Positions 26,481 to 35,394 of a DNA stretch of 64,000 bases are shown here, piece by piece. The notes below the pieces were generated by a model. The model did no database searches. It saw nothing but the letters and a program-made list of their open reading frames with translations, and was not told the DNA's origin. Source of the DNA: Streptomyces sp. NBC_00457 (GTDB taxonomy: Bacteria > Actinomycetota > Actinomycetes > Streptomycetales > Streptomycetaceae); NCBI RefSeq assembly GCF_036014015.1, contig NZ_CP107905.1, positions 9,300,001 through 9,364,000 on the forward strand, given 5' to 3'. A program made the position numbers and the translations under genes. The first letter of the stretch is position 1. Every line of letters begins with the position of its first letter.

Positions 26481-26588
26481 AGCGCTCCGCTGGAAGTCCG
26501 GTGCGTCGCCTGCCGGTCCGTCGTGGCTGGTCGCGCCCACGCGGCGGTAGCCGCAGATCGACACAGCCCCGCGCCCCTTCGGGGCGCG
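26481..26588 (+). repeat. Dispersed palindromic repeat, copy 1 (with terminator-like hairpin)
   Basis: It begins AGCGCTCCGCTGGAAGTCCG, passes the core GTGGCTGGTCGCGCCCACG and CCGCAGATCGACACAGCCCC, and ends in a perfect 8-bp hairpin (26570-26577 with 26581-26588, loop TTC). The same blocks occur at 35.8, 39.0, 42.4, 46.5 and 49.4 kb. It lies directly after the GH65 stop. Confidence 0.85.
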
Positions 26589-26946
26589 TCGACAGGCCCA
26601 ATTCAAGAGGTCAAGGTACCGGACGTGGTCGGCGAGTGTACACGTCTGATCCCCGACTCCCGCGACGTCAACTCGCGTCGTATCGCGGACGGCTGACCTC
26701 TCCGCCCGAGCCGCCGCCGCTGTCGAAACCCCGCTGACCTGCGCGAGCGCGCTGGGGCTCGGCGTGCTGGAGCGTCAACTTCCGGTCAACCGGAGGGCGT
26801 TCGATGACGACTCCCGGTACTGCGATGGTTACCCACCGAAGCACTGGGTGCGGCAGACTGCCGTGACCGGTCCCCGGGCGTGGGTGATTGCGGCACCGGG
26901 TGGGCGGTACGAAAGGCGTCGATTCGGCTGGATGAGAGGGAGTTTC
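26589..26946. other. 358-bp stretch without a supported gene
   Basis: Between repeat copy 1 and the 2H-phosphoesterase-like gene. An open frame runs in from upstream of that gene, but its residues before the start at 26947 are arginine- and proline-rich and lack any family pattern. It probably contains the promoter of the downstream gene. Nothing else was recognised. Confidence 0.5.
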
Positions 26947-27564
26947 ATGGACCGGTATCTCAGGGGGGCGAGGCTCTGGCCCGACGGGTGGACCAAGCTC
27001 AGGGTGGACTTCGTCCCGCGGCTCCCCGAGATCAAACCGGTGACCGACATCTATCGCCCGGTCCTCGCCCGGTTCGGCTTCGTCTCGCCGGTCAAGGACG
27101 AGTGGCTGCACGAGACGCTGGCCGTCGTCGACGACCGGCCCGCGAGCGAGGTGACCGGACCGGAACTCGCCCTGTTCGAAGGCCGGTTGCGGGAACGGCT
27201 CGGCGCGGTGCGCCCCTTCACGGTGACGGTGGGCACGGCGGTGGCGGGCCGGTGCGGTGTCCTGCTCGACATCGCTCCCGAGGACGAGTTCCAGGAGCTG
27301 CGGCACCAGGCCAGGGACGCCGTCGTGGAGGTGTTCGGCGAGGACGCCGACGACTACGAGGACGAACGCCCGAGGATCTCGCTGGCCTACGGCACCGCAC
27401 TCGGCGACTCGCGGCTCCTGCAGGGCAGGCTGCGCAGCGCCTCGGGCCGGCGGGCCACGCTGACCGTGGACGGCGCACGGCTCGTGGAGGCCGTCCAGGA
27501 CCGCAAGCAGCACGAGATCCGCTGGCAGGAGCTGGCGTTCGTGCCGCTGGGCGGTGCGGGGTGA
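26947..27564 (+). CDS. 2'-5' RNA ligase-like (2H phosphoesterase fold) protein, second motif altered
   Basis: A 205-residue protein resembling LigT/2H phosphoesterases, which act on 2',3'-cyclic or 2'-5' phosphodiesters. The first H-x-T motif is intact in DEWLHETLAVV. In the expected second motif the His is replaced by Arg (RPRISLAYG), so classic two-histidine catalysis is unlikely. The rest has the duplicated beta-strand pattern of the fold. ATG 26947 follows GAGAGGGAGTTTC; ATG 26932 is an alternative. It is a monocistronic gene. Activity could be lost or changed. Confidence 0.72.
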   Translation: MDRYLRGARLWPDGWTKLRVDFVPRLPEIKPVTDIYRPVLARFGFVSPVKDEWLHETLAVVDDRPASEVTGPELALFEGRLRERLGAVRPFTVTVGTAVAGRCGVLLDIAPEDEFQELRHQARDAVVEVFGEDADDYEDERPRISLAYGTALGDSRLLQGRLRSASGRRATLTVDGARLVEAVQDRKQHEIRWQELAFVPLGGAG

Positions 27565-27671
27565 GGGCCGCACCGGTCCTCAACCGGCCTTCTCCGTAAG
27601 GGCGTTGAACATCACCCGTCCCGGTCGCGTACCTCAGGGCACATCGATCCCGGACGACAGGAGTACCTGCC

Positions 27672-27896
27672 ATGGCCGAGAAGCAGTACACCGTCATCGG
27701 CATGAGCTGCGGCCACTGCGCGGCGAGCGTCACCGAAGAGGTGGTGGCGGTACCCGGCGTCACCGAGGTCGACGTCGATGTGCGGGCGGGCCGGGTGATC
27801 GTACGAGGGGAGCAGTTCGGCGAGGACGCGGTGCGCGGCGCGATCGTCGAGGCGGGCTTCGACGTGGTGCGGGGCGCACGGGCCGCCGCGGCCTGA
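27672..27896 (+). CDS. CopZ-like heavy-metal-associated (HMA) domain protein
   Basis: A 74-residue ferredoxin-like metallochaperone. The MxCxxC motif is GMSCGHCAAS (Cys about 13 and 16), and the rest (VPGVTEVDVDVRAGRVIV and AIVEAGFDVV) follows the HMA domain to the end. It binds Cu(I) or a similar soft metal and hands it to a transporter. No copper ATPase or copper repressor lies next to it. ATG 27672 follows ACAGGAGTACCTGCC. Confidence 0.93.
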   Translation: MAEKQYTVIGMSCGHCAASVTEEVVAVPGVTEVDVDVRAGRVIVRGEQFGEDAVRGAIVEAGFDVVRGARAAAA

Positions 27897-27921
27897 GCGC
27901 CGTGGTGGAGCGTGCCGCCTC

Positions 27922-30780
27922 TCAGGCCACCTGGTCGAAGAAGGTCAGCAGGGCGGCGGGGGAGTCGGGGCCGGTCAGGGCCTGTTCCGTCCAGATGCAC
28001 TTGCCGGTCCCGGTGTAGCGGGCGCCCCACCGCTGGGAGAGGGCCGCGACCAGTTGCAGGCCCCGGCCGCCCTCGTCCGTCTCGGACGCCCGGCGGATCC
28101 GGGGCGTGGTGAGGCTCCCGTCGGTGACCTCGCAGATCAGCGTGCGGCTGCGCAGCAGACGGAGCATGACCGGGCCCTTGGCATGCCGTACGACGTTGCC
28201 CACCAGCTCGCTGACCAGCAGTTCCGTCGTCATCGCCAGATCGTCCAGGCCCCACTCGGACAGCTGCGCCCGGACCAGCTTGCGTGCCTCGCCGGCCGCC
28301 TGCGGCTCCGTGCTCAGCGGCCACACGGCGACCGCTTCGGGCGGCAGCCGGTGCACCCGCACCACCAGCAGGGCCGCGTCGTCGGCGGACTGCTGCTGTG
28401 CCGGGACCAGGCCCGAGGTGAGCCGGTCGCAGAGCCGGTCGAGGTCGTCCTCCGTGTCGGACCCGTCGAGCAGCCGTGCGAGATGGGCCATGCCCACGTC
28501 GATGTCCCGGCTGGCGGACTCGATCAGGCCGTCGGTGTACAGCACGAGCAGGGAGTCCTCGGGCAGGGCGACCTCGACGCTCTCGAAGGGCGGGTCGGCG
28601 GCGCCCAGCGGGGGATCCTGGGCCACCGCCGGGAACTCGACCGTGCCGTCAGGCCGCACGACGGCGGGCGGTGGATGCCCGGCGCAGCCGAAGGCGCAGG
28701 CGCCGGTCGTCGGGTCGTACACGCCGTACAGACAGGTGGCGTAGGAGTCGTCGCCGAGTTCGGAGACGACGTCGTTGAGGTGGGCCAGGATCTCGTCGGG
28801 CGGCAGTTCCAGGTCCGCCAGGGTGTGGACGGCGGTGCGCAGCCGTCCCATGGTGGCCGCCTGGGGCAGTCCGTGGCCCATCACGTCGCCGATGACGAGG
28901 GCGACCCGGTCGCCGGAGAGCGGGATGATGTCGTACCAGTCGCCGCCCACGTCCATGCCCTGCCGGGCCGGCAGATAGCGTGCCGCGGAGGTGCAGGCCG
29001 GCAGTGGCGGCAGCGTCCGGGGGAGCAGGCCGCGCTGCAGTTCCTGGGCGCGGAGGTGCTCGGCGTCGAAGAGGCGGGCCCGCTCCAGGGCGTGGGCGAC
29101 CAGGCCGCTGATCGCGACCAGCAGCGTGCGTTCCTCGCCGGTGAAGCGGCGTGGCTGCTCGAAGGAGATCACGCACACCCCGACCGGGTGGTCCGAGGCG
29201 ATCAGTGGCAGGAAGGCCCAGGCCGCTTTGGAGCCCGCAGCGGGCTGCCCGGCCAGTGCCGGGTAGCGGGCCGCGTACTCCTCGGGGGAGGAGAAGAACT
29301 GCGGGGTGCGGCTGAAGAGCGCGTCCGTGACCGCGGTGCGTCCCGTCACGGGAAGGTGGTCGACCAGGTCGAGGAACTCCTCGGAGTAGCCGACGCTGCC
29401 GACGACCCGGGTCCGCCCGTCCTCGATGACCTGCATCATCAGCCCGGCCGCGCCGAACGGCGGCAGCACATGGCGGGCGACCGCGTCCACGACGTCCTGC
29501 GAGCTGATCGCCTTGGCGAGCGCCGCCGTCAGTTCGCCGACGCGGGCGGCCCGGTCGGCCTGGAGGCGGGCGGCTGCCTCACGTTCGGCCTCCCGTACGC
29601 GCTTTTCGTGGATGTCGGTGAGGAAGAAGGCCAGGCCGTCGGGGAGCGGGACCAGCCGCAGATGGCACCAGCGCCCGGTGCCGGGCGCCAGCAGGTCGAG
29701 ACCCGAGGGCGTGGACCGTGCGACGGCCTCCTCGCACAGCGCCCGCAGCCCGGGAACCTGCAGTGCGGTCAGGTCCCACACCAGCCGGCCGATCAACTCC
29801 TGCCCGGCACCGAGGACCCGCTCGGCCTCCTCGTTGAGAAAGGTGATCCGCCACTGGTGGTCGAGGGTGAGGAAGCCGTCGCTCATGTGCCGCAGGGCGC
29901 GGCTGATCGCGTCGCGGGCGCTGCGGGACTCGGTGGTGTCCCATACGGTGCCGACCATGCCGACCGGCTGTCCGGTGTCCGCCAGCTTCACCCGGCCTCG
30001 GACCTGGACCCAGCCGATCGTGCCGTCCGGGCGCCGCACCCGGTACTCGGTGCCATAGGAGCTCCGCTCGCGCAGCGCCTTGGCGACCTCGGCGGTCACC
30101 AGCGGCCGGTCGTCGGGGTGGACGAGGTTCATCCAGGTATCGGCCCGTCCGTCGAACTCGCCCGGTCCGAAGCCGAGCACGGTCAGTCCGGCCTGGTCCA
30201 GATCGACCTCCTCGGTGGCCATGGTCCACTCCCAGGAGCCGACACGCACGGCCTCGAGCGCCTGCCGCAGCAGGGCTCCGGGCTGCCGCTCACGCGGGGC
30301 GGGCTCCTTGGGCAGCAGGGGACGGTCCAGCCGTCCGGCGACCCAGGCGGCGATGGCATGCAGGAACGTCCACTGGGTGGGACGGGGGGCATGGTGTACG
30401 GCGGTCAGGACGGTCAGCGTGCCGAGGGGTCCGTCAAGTCCGGGCAGCGGAACGGTGGCCACACCGCGGTCCGCGCCGGGACGTCCGCCGAGGTCGGGGC
30501 CGGATTCGGCGGGCAGCCAGCAGCGAGTTCCCTCGCGCACGACCCGCGCCGGGGGCAGGTCTCCGGTGTCCGGGACGCGCTCCCAGGGTTCGGTCAGCGT
30601 CGGGGGCAGCCCGCTGCTCACCAGCAGATGCAGTCCGCGCAGGCCCTCGGGCCCGCCCACGTGGATCAGGCCGCCGACCCCGCCGAGCTCGGCGACAGCG
30701 TGCTCCAGGGCGAGACGCAGCGCCTCTGTCACGGCCACGTCGTCGTCGATGGCGCGGAGTATGGCCATCCGCCCGTGCAT
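27922..30780 (-). CDS. Multi-sensor PP2C (SpoIIE) phosphatase with C-terminal anti-sigma-type ATPase domain
   Basis: A 952-residue regulator. Order: an N-terminal GAF-like segment; a PAS domain with PAC (GSWEWTMATEEVDLDQAGL to WVQVRGRVKLADTG); a second PAS (MSDGFLTLDHQWRITFLNEE); a GAF domain (about 420-580); a SpoIIE Ser/Thr phosphatase (DVGGDWYDIIPLSGDRVALV, GDVMGHGLPQAA, YTDGLIES, SADDAALLVV); and a HATPase of the RsbW type (ELLVSELVGNVVRHA). It should sense a small signal and set the phosphorylation state of anti-anti-sigma proteins. The start is uncertain (ATG 30780 or 30768). An A/T-rich stretch just upstream is the likely promoter. Confidence 0.9.
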   Translation of the reverse strand: MHGRMAILRAIDDDVAVTEALRLALEHAVAELGGVGGLIHVGGPEGLRGLHLLVSSGLPPTLTEPWERVPDTGDLPPARVVREGTRCWLPAESGPDLGGRPGADRGVATVPLPGLDGPLGTLTVLTAVHHAPRPTQWTFLHAIAAWVAGRLDRPLLPKEPAPRERQPGALLRQALEAVRVGSWEWTMATEEVDLDQAGLTVLGFGPGEFDGRADTWMNLVHPDDRPLVTAEVAKALRERSSYGTEYRVRRPDGTIGWVQVRGRVKLADTGQPVGMVGTVWDTTESRSARDAISRALRHMSDGFLTLDHQWRITFLNEEAERVLGAGQELIGRLVWDLTALQVPGLRALCEEAVARSTPSGLDLLAPGTGRWCHLRLVPLPDGLAFFLTDIHEKRVREAEREAAARLQADRAARVGELTAALAKAISSQDVVDAVARHVLPPFGAAGLMMQVIEDGRTRVVGSVGYSEEFLDLVDHLPVTGRTAVTDALFSRTPQFFSSPEEYAARYPALAGQPAAGSKAAWAFLPLIASDHPVGVCVISFEQPRRFTGEERTLLVAISGLVAHALERARLFDAEHLRAQELQRGLLPRTLPPLPACTSAARYLPARQGMDVGGDWYDIIPLSGDRVALVIGDVMGHGLPQAATMGRLRTAVHTLADLELPPDEILAHLNDVVSELGDDSYATCLYGVYDPTTGACAFGCAGHPPPAVVRPDGTVEFPAVAQDPPLGAADPPFESVEVALPEDSLLVLYTDGLIESASRDIDVGMAHLARLLDGSDTEDDLDRLCDRLTSGLVPAQQQSADDAALLVVRVHRLPPEAVAVWPLSTEPQAAGEARKLVRAQLSEWGLDDLAMTTELLVSELVGNVVRHAKGPVMLRLLRSRTLICEVTDGSLTTPRIRRASETDEGGRGLQLVAALSQRWGARYTGTGKCIWTEQALTGPDSPAALLTFFDQVA

Positions 30781-30890
30781 ACCCTCAATATACGCAGAGT
30801 ACAAAATTATCGTCATGCGCCGGTGTGTCCCGATTCCGGCGGACCGCTCGACCAGCGGGAGACGCCAACATCACCTCGGTCGTGGCCTGT

Positions 30891-31478
30891 TCAACCGTCC
30901 TTCGGCCCCGGCGCTCCCACCCGCAGTCCGTCCATGACCAGGTCGAAGAGGCGGGCGGCGCGTGCTTCCCAGTCGCCGTGGGGGTCCATCGTGAACAGGC
31001 CGGAGATGGCGAGGACGAGGTCGTCCGCGGTGACGCCGGGGCGGATGGTGCCGGACTTCTCGGCGGCGCGGAGCAGGAGTTCGGCCGCGGAGGTCACGGG
31101 GGTGGGCTCAGGCTTCGCCGCGGCGCCCGGTGCACTCGTGACCTGGTGGATCGCGTCCGCCAGACCGGCCTTGGCCATGGCGAACTGAGCGAGCCGGTCC
31201 ATCCAGTCCCGCAGCGCCCGGTCGGGTTCCCGGGTCTGAAGCAACTGGCGTGCGCTGTCGGCGACCTGCTGCATCTCGTGGCGGTAGATCTCCAGGACGA
31301 GGGCCTCGCGGTTGGGGAAGTTCCGGTAGAACGTGCCCTGTCCGACGCCCGCCTTCTTGGCGATCGCGCTCAGCGGGGCGTCGGGGGAGCGGGTCAGCTC
31401 GACGAGCGCCACTTCCAGGATGCGCTCGCGATTGCGCTGCGCGTCCGAGCGCAGCGGTGCGCCCTTCTTCTCCTTCAC
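30891..31478 (-). CDS. TetR-family transcriptional regulator
   Basis: A 195-residue repressor. The N-terminal helix-turn-helix is AIAKKAGVGQGTFYRNFPNR, and the C-terminal ligand domain is all-alpha. GTG 31478 (VKEKKGAPLRSDAQRNRERI) follows GCGAGGAGGCC. It is divergent from the molybdenum hydroxylase operon across about 240 bp that hold two palindromes. The most likely role is repression of itself and that operon, relieved by an aldehyde or aromatic inducer. The ligand is not known. Confidence 0.92.
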   Translation of the reverse strand: MKEKKGAPLRSDAQRNRERILEVALVELTRSPDAPLSAIAKKAGVGQGTFYRNFPNREALVLEIYRHEMQQVADSARQLLQTREPDRALRDWMDRLAQFAMAKAGLADAIHQVTSAPGAAAKPEPTPVTSAAELLLRAAEKSGTIRPGVTADDLVLAISGLFTMDPHGDWEARAARLFDLVMDGLRVGAPGPKDG

Positions 31479-31523
31479 CCGTGGCCTCCTCGCGAGCTCG
31501 CCGAGGAGCCCGGTCTTGCTAAG

Positions 31524-31537
31524 CGGACAGCTGTCCG
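31524..31537. promoter_or_regulatory. TetR operator candidate 1 (CGGACAGCTGTCCG)
   Basis: A perfect 14-bp palindrome 46 bp upstream of the TetR gene start. A near copy lies 31 bp further on, about three helical turns, so two repressor dimers could bind on the same face. Confidence 0.75.
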
Positions 31538-31554
31538 GTACGTTTTCCTGAAAG

Positions 31555-31568
31555 CGGACAGCCGTCCG
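31555..31568. promoter_or_regulatory. TetR operator candidate 2 (CGGACAGCCGTCCG)
   Basis: It matches candidate 1 at 13 of 14 positions and shares the preceding AAGCGGACAG context. It lies between the TetR gene and the hydroxylase operon, where it would control both promoters. Confidence 0.72.
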
Positions 31569-31715
31569 GTTGGTTCCCACCATAGCCGTGACAGAGCCGA
31601 TCCAGCCACGTACCGCGCTGCCTCTTTTGCCTCCCGACACCCCCGATCTTCCTATACGCCTGCCTGCCGGACCGCCCTCTCGGCGCACTCCGGAGCTGTG
31701 AAAGGACGGCTGATC

Positions 31716-32279
31716 ATGGCCCCAGCCCCCGCATCGACGTATAGCGCCATCACCCTGAACATCAACGGCGAGAAACACACGCTCTCCGTCGACCACCGCA
31801 CCACCCTGCTCGACGCGCTGCGCGAACGCCTCGATCTCACCGGCACCAAGAAGGGCTGTGATCAGGGCCAATGCGGTGCCTGCACGGTCCTGATCGACGG
31901 CCGCCGAGCCGTGGCCTGTCTGCAACTGGCGGTGGCCGTCGAGGGGCGTGAGATCACCACCGTCGAAGGCCTGGCCGACGGCGAACGGCTGCACCCGGTG
32001 CAGCAGGCCTTCCTCGACCTCGACGGCTACCAGTGCGGCTACTGCACGCCGGGCCAGATCTGTTCGGCCGTCGCGGTGATCGAGGAACACGCGGCGGGGT
32101 GGCCGAGCGCCGCCACCGACGACGTACGGCCCGAGGCGGGACCGCCGCCCCTGACCGCCGACGAGATCCGCGAGCGGATGAGCGGCAACCTGTGCCGCTG
32201 CGGAGCGTATGTGTCGATCGTGCGGGCGGTCGCCCAGGCGGCCGAGGCGCGCACCGAGACCACGGAGGCGGCGGCATGA
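31716..32279 (+). CDS. Molybdenum hydroxylase 2Fe-2S subunit (PaoA/XdhA-small-like)
   Basis: A 187-residue electron-transfer subunit with two [2Fe-2S] clusters. The plant-ferredoxin-type cluster is in GCDQGQCGACTVLIDG with a further Cys in RRAVACLQ. The second cluster is in YQCGYCTPGQICSA and GNLCRCGAY. The segment around TLLDALRERLDLTGTKKGCD is close to PaoA of E. coli. Unlike PaoA, no Tat signal is visible, so the enzyme is probably cytoplasmic. ATG 31716 follows AAAGGACGG; GTG 31698 is an alternative. First gene of a four-gene operon with overlapping stops and starts. Confidence 0.93.
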   Translation: MAPAPASTYSAITLNINGEKHTLSVDHRTTLLDALRERLDLTGTKKGCDQGQCGACTVLIDGRRAVACLQLAVAVEGREITTVEGLADGERLHPVQQAFLDLDGYQCGYCTPGQICSAVAVIEEHAAGWPSAATDDVRPEAGPPPLTADEIRERMSGNLCRCGAYVSIVRAVAQAAEARTETTEAAA

Positions 32280-33268
32280 GGGAGTTCGGCTACCAGCGGG
32301 TCCTCGATGTCTCCGGCGCCGTCGCGCTGCTCGACGCCGATCCGGAGGCGCGTTTCCTCGGCGGCGGCACCAACCTCGTCGACCTGATGAAGACCGGCGT
32401 CGAGCGGCCCGCCCGGCTCGTCGACGTCCGTGAACTGCCCCTGGACCGCATCGAGTCGACGTCCGACGGCGCACTGCGGATCGGCGCGACCGTCACCAAC
32501 AGCGACCTGGCCGCCCACCCCGAAGTCCGGCGCCGCTACCCGGCGTTGACGCAGGCGGTGCTCGCCGGAGCGTCCGGGCAGCTGCGCAACATGGCCACCG
32601 TCGGCGGAAACCTGCTCCAGCGCACCCGCTGCGGCTACTTCGCCGACGTGAGCCGGCCCTGCAACAAGCGCGTCCCCGGCAGCGGTTGCCCCGCGATCGA
32701 GGGCGAGCACCACAACGCGGCCATCCTCGGCGCCTCCGACCACTGCGTGGCCGTACACCCGTCGGACATGGGCGTGGCGCTCGCCGCCTTCGACGCGGTC
32801 GTGTCGTACGAAACCGCCGACGGGCCGGGTGAGTTGCCGCTCGCCGACTTCTATCTTCCGGTCGGTGACACCCCGCACCTGGAGACCGCCCTGCCGCAGG
32901 GCGCCCTGATCACCGGCGTCACCCTGCCACCCGCGCCGGTCGCGGCCCACTCCCGCTACCGCAAGGTGCGCGAGCGCGCCTCGTACGCGTTCGCGATCGG
33001 CTCGGTCGCCGCCGCGCTCGACGTCGAGGCAGGAGTCGTACGGGAGGCGCGCCTGGCCCTCGGAGCGGTCGCGTCGCGGCCGTGGCGGGCCCTGGAGGCC
33101 GAGCGGGTGCTGACGGGCGCACCGGCCGATGTCCGCGCCTTCGAAGCCGCCGCGGACGCCGAACTGGCCGCGGCCCGGCCCCTGCCCCACAACGGATACA
33201 AGGTGACCCTCATGCGCAACCTCATGGTGGCCGTGCTGACCGAACTCGCCCAGGAGGCCGCCCGATGA
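32276..33268 (+). CDS. Molybdenum hydroxylase FAD subunit with extra Fe-S cluster motif (PaoB-like)
   Basis: A 330-residue FAD subunit. FLGGGTNLVDLMKTG and MATVGGNLLQRTRCGYF form the FAD site. Between them and the C-terminal domain is the cysteine-rich insert RTRCGYFADVSRPCNKRVPG followed by SGC, which in PaoB and 4-hydroxybenzoyl-CoA reductase holds a [4Fe-4S] cluster. Plain xanthine dehydrogenase FAD subunits lack it. ATG 32276 overlaps the previous stop (ATGA), and the gene overlaps the next by 4 nt. Confidence 0.92.
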   Translation: MREFGYQRVLDVSGAVALLDADPEARFLGGGTNLVDLMKTGVERPARLVDVRELPLDRIESTSDGALRIGATVTNSDLAAHPEVRRRYPALTQAVLAGASGQLRNMATVGGNLLQRTRCGYFADVSRPCNKRVPGSGCPAIEGEHHNAAILGASDHCVAVHPSDMGVALAAFDAVVSYETADGPGELPLADFYLPVGDTPHLETALPQGALITGVTLPPAPVAAHSRYRKVRERASYAFAIGSVAAALDVEAGVVREARLALGAVASRPWRALEAERVLTGAPADVRAFEAAADAELAAARPLPHNGYKVTLMRNLMVAVLTELAQEAAR

Positions 33269-35394
33269 CCACCGTCACCCCCCTGAAGGGCTTCGTCGGC
33301 ACCGCGCACACGCGCGTGGAGGGACGCGACAAGGTCACCGGCGCCGCCCGCTACGCGGGCGAGATCCCCTTCGCCGAACTCGCCCACGGCTGGCTGGTGT
33401 TGTCCACGGTCGCCCGCGGCCGGATCCGCGCGATGGACACCGAGGCCGTCCTGGCGATGCCCGGCGTCCTCACCGTCCTGCACCACGGGAACGCCCTGCA
33501 CGTCGAGACCGACTACGCGGGGCTCATGGGGATGAAACCCGACCCGTCCGTCGCGCTCTTCCAGCACGACCGGGTGCCGCACGCGGGCTGGCCCGTGGCG
33601 CTGGTCGTCGCCCGGACCTCCGAGCAGGCGCGGGAGGCCGCCGAGGCGCTCGTGGTGCACTACGACCAGGAGCCGCACGACGTCGCCTTCGCCGACGGGC
33701 GTCCGGACGCGTACCCGGCGGCGGACACGCCCGTCGCCCCCGCCGTGGCCGCGAAGGGCGACCTGGAGGCCGAACTCGCCCGGTCCGCCGTCGTCGTGGA
33801 CGCGGAATACACCACGCCCGAGGAACACCACAGCCCCATGGAGCCGCACGCCGCCACCGCCCGCTGGGACGGCGGCCGTCTCGAAGTCGTCGACTCCAAC
33901 CAGGGCAGCATCTGGGTCCAGGGCGAACTCGCGAACCTGTTCTCCCTCGACCCGGCCTCCGTGCGCGTGCGCTCCGAACACATCGGCGGCGGCTTCGGAT
34001 CCAAGGGCGTCCGCGCCCACCAGGTGGCCGCCGTCATGGCCGCGACCGTCCTCCATCGCCCGGTCCGCGTCGTCCTGACCCGCCGTCAGATGTTCTCGCT
34101 GGTCGGCTACCGCAGCCCGACCGCTCAGCGCGTCAGGCTCGGCGCCGACCCCGACGGACGCCTGCGCGCCCTGGAGCACCAAGCTCTCAACCTCTCCTCG
34201 ACGGTGCACGAGTTCCTGGAACCCTGCGCCCTGCCGGGCCGGGTGCTGTACGACGCCGACGCCCACCACACGGCCCACCGGATCGTACGGCTCGACGTAC
34301 CGACCCCGACCTGGATGCGCGCGCCGGGCGAGGCACCGGGGTCGTTCGCGCTGGAGTCGGCGCTCGACGAACTGGCCGAGAAGTGCGGCGTCGACCCGAT
34401 CGACCTGCGCGCCCGCAACGAACCCGAGACGGGTCCCGTGTCCGGGCTGCCCTTCGCCGGCCGCAGGCTCCTGCTCGACTGCTTCCGGGAAGGTGCCCGC
34501 AGGTTCGGCTGGGCGGACCGCGACCCCCGGCCCGGCCTGCGCCGCGACGGCCGGTGGCTGCTCGGCACCGGCACGGCCGCGGCCACCTTCCACGCGGGCG
34601 CCTTCCCCTCCACGGCGGCGATGACGGCGGAGGCGGACGGCACCTTCACCGTCCGGATCTCCGCGGCCGACATCGGCACCGGCGCACGGACCGCCCTCAC
34701 CCTGATCGCGGCGGACGCGCTCCACGTGACTCCGGACCGCGTCCGCGTCCTGATCGGCGACAGCGACTTCGGACCGGCGATGATCGCGGGCGGCTCGATG
34801 GGCACCAGCTCGTGGGCCTGGGCGATCACCGCGGCGGCGGACGAACTGCGCGAGCGACTCGTCCCGGGCGCCACCATCCCTCCCGACGGCATCACCGTCC
34901 GCTCGGACACCTCGGCGGCCATCGCCGCCCGGTCACAGAAGGAACGGCACTCCTACGGCGCCCACTTCGCCGAGGCCGCCGTCGACGTCACCACCGGCGA
35001 GGTACGCGTCCGCCGTATGCTCGGCATCTTCGCGGCGGGCCGCATCGTCAACCCGCTCACCGCCCGCAACCAGTTCGTCGGCGGCATGACCTGGGGCATC
35101 TCCATGGCCCTGCACGAAGAGGCGATCCGGGACCCGGCCTCGGGCGCCCACGTCGGCGCCGACCTCGCGGGCTACCACTTCGCCGCAAACGCCGACGTCC
35201 CGCTCATCGAAGCCGACTGGCTGCAGGAGGAACCGAACGCCGACGACCCCATCGGCATCAAGGGCATCGGCGAGATCGGCATCGTGGGCGCCGCCGCTGC
35301 CGTCGCCAACGCGGTCTGGCACGCGACCGGCGTACGCCACCGCAGCCTCCCGATCCGCCCCGACCGCGTCCTCCAGGCAGGCCGACATGCTTGA
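33265..35394 (+). CDS. Molybdenum hydroxylase catalytic (molybdopterin) subunit, PaoC-like
   Basis: A 709-residue catalytic subunit carrying the molybdenum cofactor, which hydroxylates an aldehyde or N-heterocycle. Typical segments: GRDKVTGAARYAGEI at the start, EHIGGGFGSKG in the cofactor-binding region, MRAPGEAPGSFALESALDEL, MIAGGSMGTSSWAWA, and near the C-terminus KGIGEIGIVGAAAAVANAV, whose Glu is the base catalyst. About the length of PaoC. The substrate cannot be assigned; the PaoABC resemblance favours an aldehyde. The stop overlaps the XdhC start by 8 nt. Confidence 0.93.
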   Translation: MTTVTPLKGFVGTAHTRVEGRDKVTGAARYAGEIPFAELAHGWLVLSTVARGRIRAMDTEAVLAMPGVLTVLHHGNALHVETDYAGLMGMKPDPSVALFQHDRVPHAGWPVALVVARTSEQAREAAEALVVHYDQEPHDVAFADGRPDAYPAADTPVAPAVAAKGDLEAELARSAVVVDAEYTTPEEHHSPMEPHAATARWDGGRLEVVDSNQGSIWVQGELANLFSLDPASVRVRSEHIGGGFGSKGVRAHQVAAVMAATVLHRPVRVVLTRRQMFSLVGYRSPTAQRVRLGADPDGRLRALEHQALNLSSTVHEFLEPCALPGRVLYDADAHHTAHRIVRLDVPTPTWMRAPGEAPGSFALESALDELAEKCGVDPIDLRARNEPETGPVSGLPFAGRRLLLDCFREGARRFGWADRDPRPGLRRDGRWLLGTGTAAATFHAGAFPSTAAMTAEADGTFTVRISAADIGTGARTALTLIAADALHVTPDRVRVLIGDSDFGPAMIAGGSMGTSSWAWAITAAADELRERLVPGATIPPDGITVRSDTSAAIAARSQKERHSYGAHFAEAAVDVTTGEVRVRRMLGIFAAGRIVNPLTARNQFVGGMTWGISMALHEEAIRDPASGAHVGADLAGYHFAANADVPLIEADWLQEEPNADDPIGIKGIGEIGIVGAAAAVANAVWHATGVRHRSLPIRPDRVLQAGRHA

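Noticed and set aside
28054..31188. A 1,044-codon plus-strand frame opposite the SpoIIE phosphatase and TetR genes
   Set aside because: The antisense genes have complete, well-known domains on the other strand; this frame has none.
30825..31715. Upstream extension of the 2Fe-2S subunit gene
   Set aside because: It lies opposite the TetR gene and the operator region; a proper ribosome binding site and the family start are at 31716.
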